In this document: positions 33,575 through 42,458 of the stretch, piece after piece
How the letters are laid out: each line of letters starts with the position of its first letter
Position numbering within the stretch: position 1 is the stretch's first letter
Source: Pantoea allii
GTDB lineage: Bacteria; Pseudomonadota; Gammaproteobacteria; Enterobacterales; Enterobacteriaceae
Direction of reading: 5' to 3'
DNA length: 64,000 nucleotides
NCBI RefSeq assembly: GCF_002307475.1
Contig: NZ_NTMH01000032.1
Span: 1 to 64,000 of the forward strand
Made by a program: the position numbers and the translations under genes
The notes under the pieces: generated by a model
Databases searched by the model: none
Seen by the model: the letters and a program-made list of their open reading frames with translations, nothing else
What the model was told of the DNA's origin: nothing

Positions 33575-33976
33575 ATGAATGACCATCCCGTTTTACAGGT
33601 TGTCAGGTTATGCGACAGGGCGATATCAGCCGGTGATTATGATGCCTTGATGAAACACTATGCAGACGATGCCAGCCTGGTCATTAAGCCGGGAATGACC
33701 GTGACGGGCAGCGTAGCTATTCGCCGTGCCTTTGAGGCGATTGCCAACTATTTTCAGCATCAGCTCGTGGTGGAGCAGGGCAGGATGGAGGTCATTGAAG
33801 GGGCAGGAACCGCGCTGGTTGTCATGGAAACGGTGCTCCGCTATCCCGATGGGCAGGGACAGCCGATAGAAAACACCCGGCGTGCCACTTATGTGTTTCG
33901 GCTGGAAAGTGATAATCAATGGCGCTGCACCGTAGATAATTCCTATGGCACCACGCTACTTGACCACGTGCTTTAG
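33575..33976 (+). CDS. NTF2-like/SnoaL-fold protein
   Basis: A 133-residue protein with the DUF4440/SnoaL-type cone fold. Visible parts are VVRLCDRAISAGDYDALMKHYADDASLVIKPG, given here in short as DYDALMKHYADDAS, then TGSVAIRRAFEAIAN and a C-terminal WRCTVDNSYGT. ATG 33575 follows AAGGAGG, which decides against the frame start at 33557. It is divergent from the VOC gene and probably shares its promoter region. Such proteins are isomerases, hydratases or ligand-binding proteins; the role here is unknown. Confidence 0.8.
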   Translation: MNDHPVLQVVRLCDRAISAGDYDALMKHYADDASLVIKPGMTVTGSVAIRRAFEAIANYFQHQLVVEQGRMEVIEGAGTALVVMETVLRYPDGQGQPIENTRRATYVFRLESDNQWRCTVDNSYGTTLLDHVL

Positions 33977-34012
33977 CATTGCTGCTTTTGGGCGCGTCAT
34001 CTGAACGGCCTG

Positions 34013-34059
34013 AGCCGTTAATCCGCGCTGGATGCTGGCGCGAATTAACGGCTTTTTTT
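34013..34059. terminator. Bidirectional terminator between convergent genes
   Basis: AGCCGTTAATCCGCGC pairs with GGCGCGAATTAACGGCT around an 8-base loop, with a T7 tract after it. It overlaps the end of the minus-strand ASCH gene and serves the NTF2-like gene on the plus strand. Confidence 0.85.
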
Positions 34060-34471
34060 AAATCACTTCTACCAGCTGGAAGGTTTCGAATATCAGTTCC
34101 ATTTCGGTGCTGAACCCGCCGTTACGCTGAAAATAGCGTTGATGTTCGCGTTGCCAGTACTCAAGGCTCAGGTCACCTTCGCCTTCCATCATCGCCATTT
34201 CTGGCGTTACGCGGTCAAAGCGCGTCACAAACAACCCTGTTGTTCTGATGACGCAAACCGGTTTATCCGCGCCGTTTAAAATGATGCTGTAACTGCCGGG
34301 TTGAGGCTTCACATCATCTTCATACCAGCCTTGCAGAGAGCTGCAGGTGGCGATTTTTTTGCCGGTCAGCACCAGCGTCGCCAGCGCATTGGCCATCTCG
34401 GGAGAATCGCCAAATGACCAGCAAAGTGCGTCAGGATATTTGGCTTTAATCTGTTCAAGCGTCATCGTCAT
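34058..34471 (-). CDS. ASCH-domain protein
   Basis: A 137-residue ASCH-fold protein related to the PUA superfamily, predicted to bind RNA or nucleotides. Visible features are WSFGDSPEMANALATLVLTGKK (about residues 19-40), the GxKxATCSS-type loop (KIATCSS) and DKPVCVIRTTGLFVTRFD. The C-terminus ends in ELIFETFQLVEVI. Some relatives hydrolyse N4-acetylcytidine (YqfB type), but that family is shorter. Two start codons (34471 and 34465) are possible. Confidence 0.8.
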   Translation of the reverse strand: MTMTLEQIKAKYPDALCWSFGDSPEMANALATLVLTGKKIATCSSLQGWYEDDVKPQPGSYSIILNGADKPVCVIRTTGLFVTRFDRVTPEMAMMEGEGDLSLEYWQREHQRYFQRNGGFSTEMELIFETFQLVEVI

Positions 34472-34515
34472 ACTCAGTCCTTTTACCGCGGGGCCAGAAT
34501 GGCTGGAGCATTACG

Positions 34516-35067
34516 TCAGGCCAGAATACGTTGTGCCCACTCTTCAACCGAATCGCCACTGCTTATATCCGGTTGTACCAGGCCATTAATCATAAAGGTC
34601 GGTGAAACATGGATACCGTTTTGACGGGCATATTTACAGTGCCATTTCACCAGGTCTTGCAAATCATGACGATCAAAGGCGGCGTAAGCATCAATGCCGC
34701 TGTATTCTTTTAGCCTGGCAAGAAGCTGGTGGGGCGTGACGTCCATATTTGGCCCCCGGCAATGGTCTGTAAACTCAAATGCTTCCCGATGGTCGGCAAC
34801 GGCCTGAAGTACCGCTTTAGCCGCCGCTTTGCTTTCCACCGAAGCCGCCAGGATATAGCGAACGATCACGCCCGAATACATGTGCCAGGGCTGAGACTGA
34901 AGATGAATTTTAAGCGTCATTTTATCTTCACCGACCTGCTCTAAAAGCGCATCCAGTTTATTGAACGCGCGTACGGAGAAGGGGCAGGTGGGCTCAATAA
35001 AAATTTCGAACAGGTGAGGTCCCTGTCCCCAGGTGAGAGGTTCTGCTCTTAGCTTTTCGTTGTTCAT
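34516..35067 (-). CDS. DsbA-like thioredoxin-fold oxidoreductase
   Basis: A 183-residue protein from ATG 35067 (MNNEKLRAE). A thioredoxin fold is indicated by LFEIFIEPTCPFSVRAFNKLD, shortened here to the active-site region TCPFS (about residue 30), and by the cis-Pro loop HVSPTFMINGLVQ near the C-terminus. The active site has one Cys (CPFS) rather than CxxC. There is no signal peptide, so it should be cytoplasmic. A role in glutathione- or thiol-dependent reduction is possible but unproven. Confidence 0.75.
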   Translation of the reverse strand: MNNEKLRAEPLTWGQGPHLFEIFIEPTCPFSVRAFNKLDALLEQVGEDKMTLKIHLQSQPWHMYSGVIVRYILAASVESKAAAKAVLQAVADHREAFEFTDHCRGPNMDVTPHQLLARLKEYSGIDAYAAFDRHDLQDLVKWHCKYARQNGIHVSPTFMINGLVQPDISSGDSVEEWAQRILA

Positions 35068-35079
35068 CCCAACTCCCAT

Positions 35080-35413
35080 TAGCTAGTTAAGTTCCGGGTT
35101 CACTGACTGTGGCAACTTTACGCGTTTTCTGCCGGGTATTCACCTCAGGAGCCGTTTATCCACCCTGATAAGGATTAGTCTCATTTCTCTTACGTTACGG
35201 CAAATCAGACTAAAATTATTCCTTCAACGGTTTCGCTTTATGTGCACAACGTTTAAGGTTTCAGGATTGTTAAATCATGATCTTAAACACTATTTTGCAA
35301 CGCGAAGGCACAAAGCGGCAAACTGATGCGAGTTGAATACCGCTAGAGTAACCCGTTTATCAACCCGGAACCGGGCGTCGCGTTTTCCTGGCCCGGGACG
35401 TAAGGATTATTGA
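35080..35413. other. Divergent promoter region
   Basis: 334 bp between the divergent DsbA-like and flavin reductase genes. It is AT-rich from about 35160 to 35330 and should hold both promoters. No clear operator, terminator or small ORF was seen. Confidence 0.5.
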
Positions 35414-35998
35414 ATGTCGCATTTTCGTCCGGTCGCGCTCGAACATGCAAGCCGCCTGCTGAATCATGGGCCGACGATATTAATTACCAGTCGGGACAGT
35501 CAGTCTGAGCGTCGCAACATCATGGCTGCGGCCTGGTCAGTGCCGGTAGAGTTTTCGCCGCCGCGGGTGGCCATCATTGTGGATAAATCGACCTGGTCAC
35601 GTGAGCTGATCGAAGCCAGCGGCGCATTTGGTATTTGTGTGCCCGCCGCAAGTTTTGTCGACCTCACGTATGCCGTCGGCAGCACGACAGGACGCGACCA
35701 GGACAAATTTGCGGCGTTCTCCATTCAGGCCAGTGAGAGTCAGCACTTCGGTGTGCCTCTGTTGGAAGAGAGCTGTGTCGCCTGGATGGAATGCCGTTTA
35801 CTGCCGGAAACAGAAGCACAGCAGGCATATGACACCTTGTTTGGCGAAGTGGTCACTGCTGCTGCTGACAGTCGGGTCTTTTACGATGGGCGCTGGCATT
35901 TTGATGACAGTAACTCAGCCCTACATACTTTACATCACCTTGGCGGTGGCCAGTTCGTGACGGTGGCGAACACGCTGACTGCCAAATCAACGCGTTAA
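35414..35998 (+). CDS. Flavin reductase family (FMN-binding split barrel) protein
   Basis: A 194-residue protein with the split-barrel flavin reductase fold. PTILITSRDSQSERRNIMAAAWSVP (shortened: SERRNIMAAAWSVPVEFSPP, about residues 32-51) and FGICVPAASFVDL are typical. It probably uses NAD(P)H to reduce free or bound FMN. It ends 12 bp before ahr in the same direction, so the two form a likely operon of NAD(P)H-dependent reductases. Confidence 0.85.
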   Translation: MSHFRPVALEHASRLLNHGPTILITSRDSQSERRNIMAAAWSVPVEFSPPRVAIIVDKSTWSRELIEASGAFGICVPAASFVDLTYAVGSTTGRDQDKFAAFSIQASESQHFGVPLLEESCVAWMECRLLPETEAQQAYDTLFGEVVTAAADSRVFYDGRWHFDDSNSALHTLHHLGGGQFVTVANTLTAKSTR

Positions 35999-36010
35999 AT
36001 GAGGTACAGA

Positions 36011-37027
36011 ATGACAATTAAGAGTTACGCAGCCATGCAGGCGGGACAAGCACTGGAGCGTTACGACTATGATCCAGGCCCGTTAGACGCAGAAGATGTC
36101 GAAGTCGAAGTTGAATACTGCGGTGTATGCCATTCAGATCTGTCGATGATCGACAATGAATGGGGGATTTCAGCCTATCCCGTGGTTGCCGGTCACGAAG
36201 TGATTGGGCGCGTGGCTGCGCTTGGCGACAGTGCCAAAAGTAAAGGCCTGAAGCTGGGACAGCGCGTGGGCATCGGCTGGACAGCGAAAAGCTGTCAGCA
36301 TTGCGATCCGTGCATCAGCGGCGATCATGTTAACTGTGCCAATGGCACCACAACGACCATCGGTAACAACGGCGGTTTCGCTGATAAGCTGCGCGCTAAC
36401 TGGCAGTGGGTCATTCCACTACCTGAAAAGCTGGATGCGGCAACGGCCGGTCCGCTGCTGTGCGGTGGGATCACCGTATTTAAACCTTTACTGATGCATA
36501 ACATCACCGCGATGAGCCGCGTCGGCGTGATCGGTATTGGTGGTCTGGGTCATATCGCCATCAAAATTCTGCATGCGATGGGCGCAGAAGTTACCGCGTT
36601 CAGCTCCTCGGCCAATAAAAAGCAAGCCATTCTGGATATGGGCGCCGACCACGTGGTGAACAGCCGTGATCCAGAAGCGTTAAAAGGGCTGGCGGGTCAG
36701 TTTGACCTGATTATCAGCACTGTTGCGGTTGATCTCGACTGGCAACCCTACTTTGCGGCGCTGGCACCACGCGGTAAGTTCCATACCGTTGGTGCAGTAT
36801 TGAAGCCGTTTGATGTGCCTGCCTTTAGCCTGATTTTAGGCGACCGTGCCGTTACCGGTTCTTCAACCGGTTCACCTGCTCAGTTGCGTTCTCTGTTGAA
36901 ACTGGCTGGCCGCGCGGATATCGCGCCGACGGTGGAATATTTCCCCATGTCCAAAATCAACGAGGCACTGGAACATGTTCGCGCAGGTAAAGCCAACTAC
37001 CGTGTGGTTCTGAAAGCCGATTTCTAA
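36011..37027 (+). CDS. ahr: NADPH-dependent aldehyde reductase Ahr (YjgB-like)
   Basis: This zinc-dependent alcohol dehydrogenase of 338 residues is very close in pattern to E. coli Ahr. ATG 36011 ([10 protein letters not shown]) is preferred to an ATG at 35999 because GAGG precedes it and the homologous N-terminus starts there. The catalytic zinc site ([16 protein letters not shown]) and structural zinc site ([15 protein letters not shown]) are complete. The nucleotide fold is [14 protein letters not shown] (about residues 173-186). It reduces a broad range of aldehydes in the cytoplasm. A strong terminator follows. Confidence 0.92.
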   Translation: MTIKSYAAMQAGQALERYDYDPGPLDAEDVEVEVEYCGVCHSDLSMIDNEWGISAYPVVAGHEVIGRVAALGDSAKSKGLKLGQRVGIGWTAKSCQHCDPCISGDHVNCANGTTTTIGNNGGFADKLRANWQWVIPLPEKLDAATAGPLLCGGITVFKPLLMHNITAMSRVGVIGIGGLGHIAIKILHAMGAEVTAFSSSANKKQAILDMGADHVVNSRDPEALKGLAGQFDLIISTVAVDLDWQPYFAALAPRGKFHTVGAVLKPFDVPAFSLILGDRAVTGSSTGSPAQLRSLLKLAGRADIAPTVEYFPMSKINEALEHVRAGKANYRVVLKADF

Positions 37028-37032
37028 TCTCC

Positions 37033-37059
37033 GGCGCGCCTTTCTGGCGCGCCTTTTTT
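37033..37059 (+). terminator. Rho-independent terminator after ahr
   Basis: GGCGCGCC (37033-37040), 5-base loop, GGCGCGCC (37046-37053), then six T. It is a textbook intrinsic terminator. Confidence 0.9.
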
Positions 37060-37139
37060 CATTCCCACCAATAGCGCGGCTAATCTCTGTTAAAATTAAA
37101 TCCTCACGCCTGATGCCGGACGTCTCTACTGGAGAAATT

Positions 37140-37667
37140 ATGTTGTGGATTTGGAATGCCCTGATCGTGTTGATTACTGTGATTGGCATGGAAGTGGTTG
37201 CTGCACTGGCACATAAATACATCATGCATGGCTGGGGTTGGGGATGGCATCTTTCCCATCATGAACCACGCAAAGGCGCGTTTGAAGTTAACGATCTTTA
37301 TGCCGTTGTGTTTGCTGGATTATCGATCCTGCTTATTTATCTGGGCAGTACGGGAATGTGGCCGCTTCAGTGGATTGGTGCGGGCATGACGGCCTATGGA
37401 TTGCTCTATTTCATGGTTCACGACGGGCTGGTGCATCAGCGTTGGCCGTTCCGGTATATTCCGCGCAAAGGCTACCTGAAGCGGTTGTATATGGCCCACC
37501 GCATGCATCATGCCGTAAGAGGCAAAGAAGGCTGTGTTTCTTTTGGTTTTCTCTATGCTCCGCCGCTATCAAAACTTCAGGCGACGCTAAGAGAACGACA
37601 TTCGGCTAAATCGGGCGCTGCCAGAGATGGGCAGGGCGAGGCGGATGAGGCCGCATCCGGGAAGTAA
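37140..37667 (+). CDS. crtZ: Beta-carotene 3-hydroxylase CrtZ
   Basis: This membrane di-iron hydroxylase turns beta-carotene into zeaxanthin. ATG 37140 follows GGAGA and gives 175 residues, the P. ananatis CrtZ length. The histidine clusters that bind iron are intact: HKYIMH (about residues 24-29), HLSHHEPR (about residues 36-43) and HRMHHAVRGKEGC (about residues 120-132). Four hydrophobic segments are visible. It is on the opposite strand to the other crt genes. Its last 62 bp overlap the 3' end of crtB, and both frames are used there. Confidence 0.96.
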   Translation: MLWIWNALIVLITVIGMEVVAALAHKYIMHGWGWGWHLSHHEPRKGAFEVNDLYAVVFAGLSILLIYLGSTGMWPLQWIGAGMTAYGLLYFMVHDGLVHQRWPFRYIPRKGYLKRLYMAHRMHHAVRGKEGCVSFGFLYAPPLSKLQATLRERHSAKSGAARDGQGEADEAASGK

Positions 37668-38535
37668 TGGCCTGACCGGATGCCATCAACAGAAGCGATA
37701 ATTTTTCGGGTGTCGTGGTTGACTGCCGATGGTCCCAGGCTTCTGTTCCTGCCTGTTCAACCTTCACCCCAATTTTACGATAAACCTGCTTCGCTGTGGC
37801 GATGGCCCAGGCTGAGCGCAAGGGCAGCCCGGCCAGTCCCGCCGTAGCGGACAAATAGTAAGGTTCGGCTTCCTGCACCAGACGTCGGGCGATGCGGCTC
37901 AGCGCCTGGCGGTTTTCCGGTGCCGCATAATTTTCTTTATTTAGTCCTTCATTTTCCAGCCAACTCGCCGGCAGATAACAACGACCCACATGCGCATCTT
38001 CCACAATATCGCGGGCGATGTTGGTCAACTGAAATGCCAGCCCAAGATCGCAGGCGCGATCCAGTGTGGCGTTATCGCGTACGCCCATAATTTGCGCCAT
38101 CATCAAGCCGACCACGCCTGCAACGTGATAGCAATACCGTAATGTATCGTCCAACTGAATGTACTCCGCCTCACGCACATCCATGGCAAAGCCTTCCAGA
38201 TGATCAAACGCGTAAGCGGGCGCAATATCGTGGGCCATCGCCACTTCCTGAAACGCAGCAAACGCCGGTTCGTGCATCTGCGATCCGGCATAGGCCTGGC
38301 GCGTTTTCATCTCCAACTGCATCAGGCGTTGCTCAGGCGTTTGCAATGACGGCTGATCGGTTTGAAAACCCAGGGTTTGATCGTCAATCACGTCGTCACA
38401 ATGGCGGCACCAGGAGTAGAGCATAAGTACGCTGCGCCGGGTTTTTGCGTCAAATAACTTTGAGGCAGTCGCAAAACTTTTCGAGCCAACAGCCATCGTT
38501 TCGACCGCATGATTGAGTAACGACGGATTATTCAA
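37606..38535 (-). CDS. crtB: Phytoene synthase CrtB
   Basis: CrtB condenses two GGPP molecules to 15-cis-phytoene. The 309 residues equal the P. ananatis length. The two Asp-rich regions are present: YSWCRHCDDVIDD (about residues 40-52) and LAFQLTNIARDIVEDAHVGRCYLP (shortened: NIARDIVEDAHVGRCYLP, about residues 166-183). It is the last gene of crtE-X-Y-I-B and overlaps crtI by 4 bp. Its C-terminal coding end is antisense to the end of crtZ. Confidence 0.96.
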   Translation of the reverse strand: MNNPSLLNHAVETMAVGSKSFATASKLFDAKTRRSVLMLYSWCRHCDDVIDDQTLGFQTDQPSLQTPEQRLMQLEMKTRQAYAGSQMHEPAFAAFQEVAMAHDIAPAYAFDHLEGFAMDVREAEYIQLDDTLRYCYHVAGVVGLMMAQIMGVRDNATLDRACDLGLAFQLTNIARDIVEDAHVGRCYLPASWLENEGLNKENYAAPENRQALSRIARRLVQEAEPYYLSATAGLAGLPLRSAWAIATAKQVYRKIGVKVEQAGTEAWDHRQSTTTPEKLSLLLMASGQAITSRMRPHPPRPAHLWQRPI

Positions 38536-40010
38536 ATCAGGTCCTCCAGCATTAAACCTGCAGTTGCCTTAGCCGAGCCGATCACGCCGGGAATGCCCGC
38601 GCCGGGATGGGTGCCTGCACCTACCAGGTAAAGATTATTGATGGTTTTATCGCGGTTGTGCGGTCGGAACCAGGCGCTCTGTGTGAGAACGGGCTCAACA
38701 GAAAAGGCTGAGCCTTGATAGGCATTGAGCTGGTCGCGAAAATCGAACGGCGTAAACATTCGCTGCGTAACCAACTGGCTACGCAAGCCAGGCATGTAAT
38801 GTTGCTCAAGGTACTCAAAAATACGATCGCGCAGTCGCGGCCCTTCAACCGTCCAGTCGAGGTTCGCTGTGCCTAAATGTGGCACGGGAGCTAACACATA
38901 GTAACTGCCGCAACCTTCCGGTGCCAGTGACGAATCCGTGACACAAGGTGCGTGCAGGTAAAGTGAGAAATCGTCTGCGAGTCCGTCATGATTGAAAATT
39001 TCATGAATCAGCTCACGGTAGCGAGGGCCGAAACAAACCGTATGGTGGGCAAGCTGATCGTGATGGTGATTCAGACCAAAATAGAGAACAAACAATGAGT
39101 TGCTCATGCGCTTAGTTTGCAGTTTTTTTGACTGCTTCACGGCGGCAGGATGCTGACTTAACAGGTCGCGATAGGTGTGAACCACATCCGCATTGGAAGC
39201 GACAGCCCGGGTCGGGAATCTGCGTCCGTCCTCTAAATGCACGGCTTCAATGGTATCCCCCGTGGTTTCCATGTGGCTGACCTTCGCATTCAGTACCACT
39301 TCGCCACCCAGATCCTGAAACAGCTTTATCATCCCTTTCACTAATGCCCCAGTGCCACCGCGTGGAAACCAGACGCCCCATTCGCGTTCGAGTGCATGTA
39401 TTAACGTATAAATGGATGAGGTGGCGAAGGGATTGCCGCCCACTAACAGCGAGTGAAAAGAAAACGCCTGACGAAGATGTTCATCCTCGATGTAGCTGGC
39501 AACTTTACTGTAAACACTTCGCCATGCCTGCAGTTTCGCCAGTTGGGGCGCGGCGCGAAGCATATCCCTGAACGACAAGAAAGGCACGGTGCCAAGCTTC
39601 AGATAGCCTTCTTTAAACACCGCACGTGAATAGTCCAGAAACTGACGATAGCCTTCAACATCGCGTGGATTAAACTGCTGAATCTGCGCCTCAAGCTGTG
39701 CCTGATCGTTATCGTAATTGAAAACCTTTCCTGACTCCCAACACAGGCGATAAAACGGCGCAACCGGCAGCAGTTCAACGTAATCTTTTAACTGTTTTCC
39801 CGCCAGGGCAAAGAGTTCTTCAATGGCGCTGGGATCGGTAATAACGGTAGGCCCTGCATCAAAAGTAAACCCCTGATCTTCATAGACATAAGCCCGGCCA
39901 CCGGGTTTGTCGCGTTGCTCAAGCAGTAAGACAGGGATCCCCGCCGCCTGCAGACGAATTGCTAATGCCAGGCCACCAAAGCCTGCACCAATTACCGTAG
40001 TTGGTTTCAT
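38532..40010 (-). CDS. crtI: Phytoene desaturase CrtI
   Basis: This FAD-dependent desaturase converts phytoene through four steps to lycopene. It has 492 residues as in P. ananatis. The N-terminal dinucleotide-binding motif is VIGAGFGGLALAIRLQAAGI (about residues 5-24), and the C-terminal CrtI signature is NLYLVGAGTHPGAGIPGVIG (about residues 460-479). It overlaps crtB by 4 bp and follows crtY by 11 bp. It is membrane-associated in the family. Confidence 0.97.
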   Translation of the reverse strand: MKPTTVIGAGFGGLALAIRLQAAGIPVLLLEQRDKPGGRAYVYEDQGFTFDAGPTVITDPSAIEELFALAGKQLKDYVELLPVAPFYRLCWESGKVFNYDNDQAQLEAQIQQFNPRDVEGYRQFLDYSRAVFKEGYLKLGTVPFLSFRDMLRAAPQLAKLQAWRSVYSKVASYIEDEHLRQAFSFHSLLVGGNPFATSSIYTLIHALEREWGVWFPRGGTGALVKGMIKLFQDLGGEVVLNAKVSHMETTGDTIEAVHLEDGRRFPTRAVASNADVVHTYRDLLSQHPAAVKQSKKLQTKRMSNSLFVLYFGLNHHHDQLAHHTVCFGPRYRELIHEIFNHDGLADDFSLYLHAPCVTDSSLAPEGCGSYYVLAPVPHLGTANLDWTVEGPRLRDRIFEYLEQHYMPGLRSQLVTQRMFTPFDFRDQLNAYQGSAFSVEPVLTQSAWFRPHNRDKTINNLYLVGAGTHPGAGIPGVIGSAKATAGLMLEDLI

Positions 40011-40021
40011 GTTGTCGCTCT

Positions 40022-41170
40022 TTAACGATGAGTCGTCATAATTGCCTGCAATGCCGCTAATACCGGAACAGGCGGCTTGCCGCTCAGAATACGTAGCCGA
40101 TCGGTCAGCGTGAGTTTGCCCGCATAAAAACGGGAGATTAAATCTTCAGGTAAACCATAGAAGCGCTGCATAACACGCCAGCGTGAATCGGCGGGTCCGG
40201 CTAAAAACAGCATGCGATTCAACATGCGGAAAAAGCGTTGCTGCTGCCAGCGCTCGTGGGCAAAGTGGGTAATCGCCTGATGAATTGAGGACGATGTAAA
40301 GACATCAAGCGCACTCAGCCGATCGGCCAGCGTAACCGCAAGGGGGAGTGAATAACCGGTTGTGGGGTGAAACAGTCCGGCACGCAGTCCACTGCAGGCT
40401 AAAGGCTGTTGCTGCCAAAACGCGGTGCTATCGCCCGTTAAGGTTATTGGCAATGCGCCCTGTTCCTCACGAAGCAGAGTCTGAAGCTGCCAATTCTGCT
40501 GGGCAGCATAATCGCGAATATTGTGTCGCGCGCGTTCAGGTTCCAGTGTCGCGTTATCGATATAGTGGGTATCTTCGATTAACAGTTCTGTCGCAGATAG
40601 CGGCAGGCTGTAAACAAAGCGATAACCATTTTGCTGATCGACCGTGGCATCCATAATAATGGGTGAGGATAAACCGTGCGGTTTACTGAGTCGCCATTCC
40701 TGTCCGATAAACGCCTGGAATCCCACGTTCAGCGCTGAATTTGGCGTATAACCTCGCCCATCAATCACCGCGCTGGCGCTGATGACCTGACCATTATTCA
40801 GTCGAACAGCGTCGGCGTGAACCTCTGCCACCGCGCGGCTAATCCATAAATGCTGACCAAACTTCTGTTGTAAAACCTCGGCAAAACGCTGCGAAGTCAC
40901 AGAAAAATAGCCGCTGTTCAGCTTACGACGTCGCGTGGGAAAGCGGACCTGATAGTCGGGCCAGTGATATACCACCAGCGGTGCTATCCAGCGATGTTGG
41001 CTCTCGGTTAAATCAGCGTCGTGAAAGGACCAGGTATGATTACCGCCCGCCTGGGGGGCCGCTTCGATAAGCAGAATACGCATGTCAGGTTGCTGCTGCT
41101 GAAGGCGCAGGGCAATGAGGCCATTAGCCAGCCCGGCGCCCACTAAAATCAGATCATAATGCGGTCGCAT
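40022..41170 (-). CDS. crtY: Lycopene beta-cyclase CrtY
   Basis: CrtY cyclises both ends of lycopene to give beta-carotene. The 382 residues equal the P. ananatis length. The N-terminal motif is DLILVGAGLANGLIALRLQQ (about residues 6-25), and the family-conserved FLEET-like segment is ELLIEDTHYID. It overlaps crtX by 17 bp, so translation is coupled. An NADPH/FAD cofactor requirement is known for the family. Confidence 0.96.
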   Translation of the reverse strand: MRPHYDLILVGAGLANGLIALRLQQQQPDMRILLIEAAPQAGGNHTWSFHDADLTESQHRWIAPLVVYHWPDYQVRFPTRRRKLNSGYFSVTSQRFAEVLQQKFGQHLWISRAVAEVHADAVRLNNGQVISASAVIDGRGYTPNSALNVGFQAFIGQEWRLSKPHGLSSPIIMDATVDQQNGYRFVYSLPLSATELLIEDTHYIDNATLEPERARHNIRDYAAQQNWQLQTLLREEQGALPITLTGDSTAFWQQQPLACSGLRAGLFHPTTGYSLPLAVTLADRLSALDVFTSSSIHQAITHFAHERWQQQRFFRMLNRMLFLAGPADSRWRVMQRFYGLPEDLISRFYAGKLTLTDRLRILSGKPPVPVLAALQAIMTTHR

Positions 41171-42449
41171 AGCCGCTCCCCTTCAAAACGGGCTGGCCGG
41201 TGCGCATGGCCTGCTCAACGATATCTGCAGCGGCCATTGTGCCGCCGGCTAAACGAAGGGCGGTCTGGATTTTCGTCATGCGTTGCGGGTAGTCGACGTT
41301 GGTCAGCAATGCACGCATCTGACGCGCCAGCGCATGGCTGGTGGTAAAACGGGACGCACGTTTTCCTATCCCATGATAAACAATACGTGAGGCCACGCCG
41401 GGCTGATCAAATGCCAACGGAAGGGCTAAAAGGGGCGTACGATAATTAATGGCATCCAGCACCGTATTCATCCCGCCATGGGTAATGGCAAGCTGCGCCT
41501 GCGAGAGCGCGGCCGACTGATCGGCAAAATCCACAACCTGCGTGTGACGGCTTCGCGCCAGCTCTTCGGCCTGAAAGGCAGTCAGGCGGCCACAGTGCGC
41601 CAACAGAAGCTGACCATCAATCTCTTCACAGGCTTTCACAATGGTTTTAAACAGACCGTAGCGATGACCCTGCAGCGTGCCCAGCGAGGCGAAAATCCGG
41701 GGCTTTTCAGACGGCGAAAAATAAAGCGGCGAAGAGGTTGATGTCGTCTGCGTTTCTCGCAGGGGGCCAACAGCATGAAAACAAGCCGGTAGCGCTTTAC
41801 GGGGAAAATCCAGTTCTGGAATAAGCTGACTGATTTGTGCCAATGGCGAAAAACACTGATGGAGTTTATCCCGGGGTGCTAAGCCCATCCTGTGACTGTG
41901 ATGGGCAATGACGCGGTCATGCCGACGCATCAGCCAGTCATAAATTTTTTCGCTGGCAGCATAGCGCTCACGTGCGGCATCGCTGGTGCCATAGTCAAAA
42001 GGCATCACCGCCAGGGGCAAATCCGGTTCGCGATTAAGCGGAAGTGCACAGGCAACCGAGACAAACGGCAGCCCCAGCGCTTCAGCGACCAGAGCGCCTG
42101 CTGGCTCCATCTGATCAACGATGACACCATCTATCGCCAAATCGTTAAAGGCTCTGGGGAGCGCCAGGCACAGCATATCGCTGGTGCGCGCCATTTCATT
42201 GATTAGCCGAAGCATTGACGGCCCCAGAGGATGGGCCGCTAAGTGCAGCAAGCGCGATAATGAGCCAGACGGATGGCTTTCTTCTCCTACAGCATGAAAT
42301 CCGATGTGGGGATGCTGAATGAGTGGTTTAATGTCCTGTTGCTGAATAAAGGTCACCCGATGACCGCGAGCCACTAACTCCCGAGCGAGGTTTTCCAGTG
42401 CACGGACATGGCTGTAAAAAGGCGGAGCGATCGCCGCGAAGTGGCTCAT
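41154..42449 (-). CDS. crtX: Zeaxanthin glucosyltransferase CrtX
   Basis: CrtX transfers glucose from UDP-glucose to both hydroxyls of zeaxanthin, giving the diglucoside. It has 431 residues, the P. ananatis length. The N-terminus MSHFAAIAPPFYSHVRALEN is typical. The UDP-sugar binding region is QAQLAITHGGMNTVLDAINY (about residues 320-340), followed by TPLLALPLAFDQPGVA. It lies between crtE and crtY with no idi gene, as in P. ananatis and unlike P. agglomerans and P. vagans. Confidence 0.96.
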   Translation of the reverse strand: MSHFAAIAPPFYSHVRALENLARELVARGHRVTFIQQQDIKPLIQHPHIGFHAVGEESHPSGSLSRLLHLAAHPLGPSMLRLINEMARTSDMLCLALPRAFNDLAIDGVIVDQMEPAGALVAEALGLPFVSVACALPLNREPDLPLAVMPFDYGTSDAARERYAASEKIYDWLMRRHDRVIAHHSHRMGLAPRDKLHQCFSPLAQISQLIPELDFPRKALPACFHAVGPLRETQTTSTSSPLYFSPSEKPRIFASLGTLQGHRYGLFKTIVKACEEIDGQLLLAHCGRLTAFQAEELARSRHTQVVDFADQSAALSQAQLAITHGGMNTVLDAINYRTPLLALPLAFDQPGVASRIVYHGIGKRASRFTTSHALARQMRALLTNVDYPQRMTKIQTALRLAGGTMAAADIVEQAMRTGQPVLKGSGYATAL

Positions 42450-42458
42450 GCAGCATCC

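Noticed and set aside
36170..36182. ATTTCAGCCT sequence resembling half of a parS element
   Set aside because: It lies inside ahr, lacks the inverted heptamer and the TCGCCA box.
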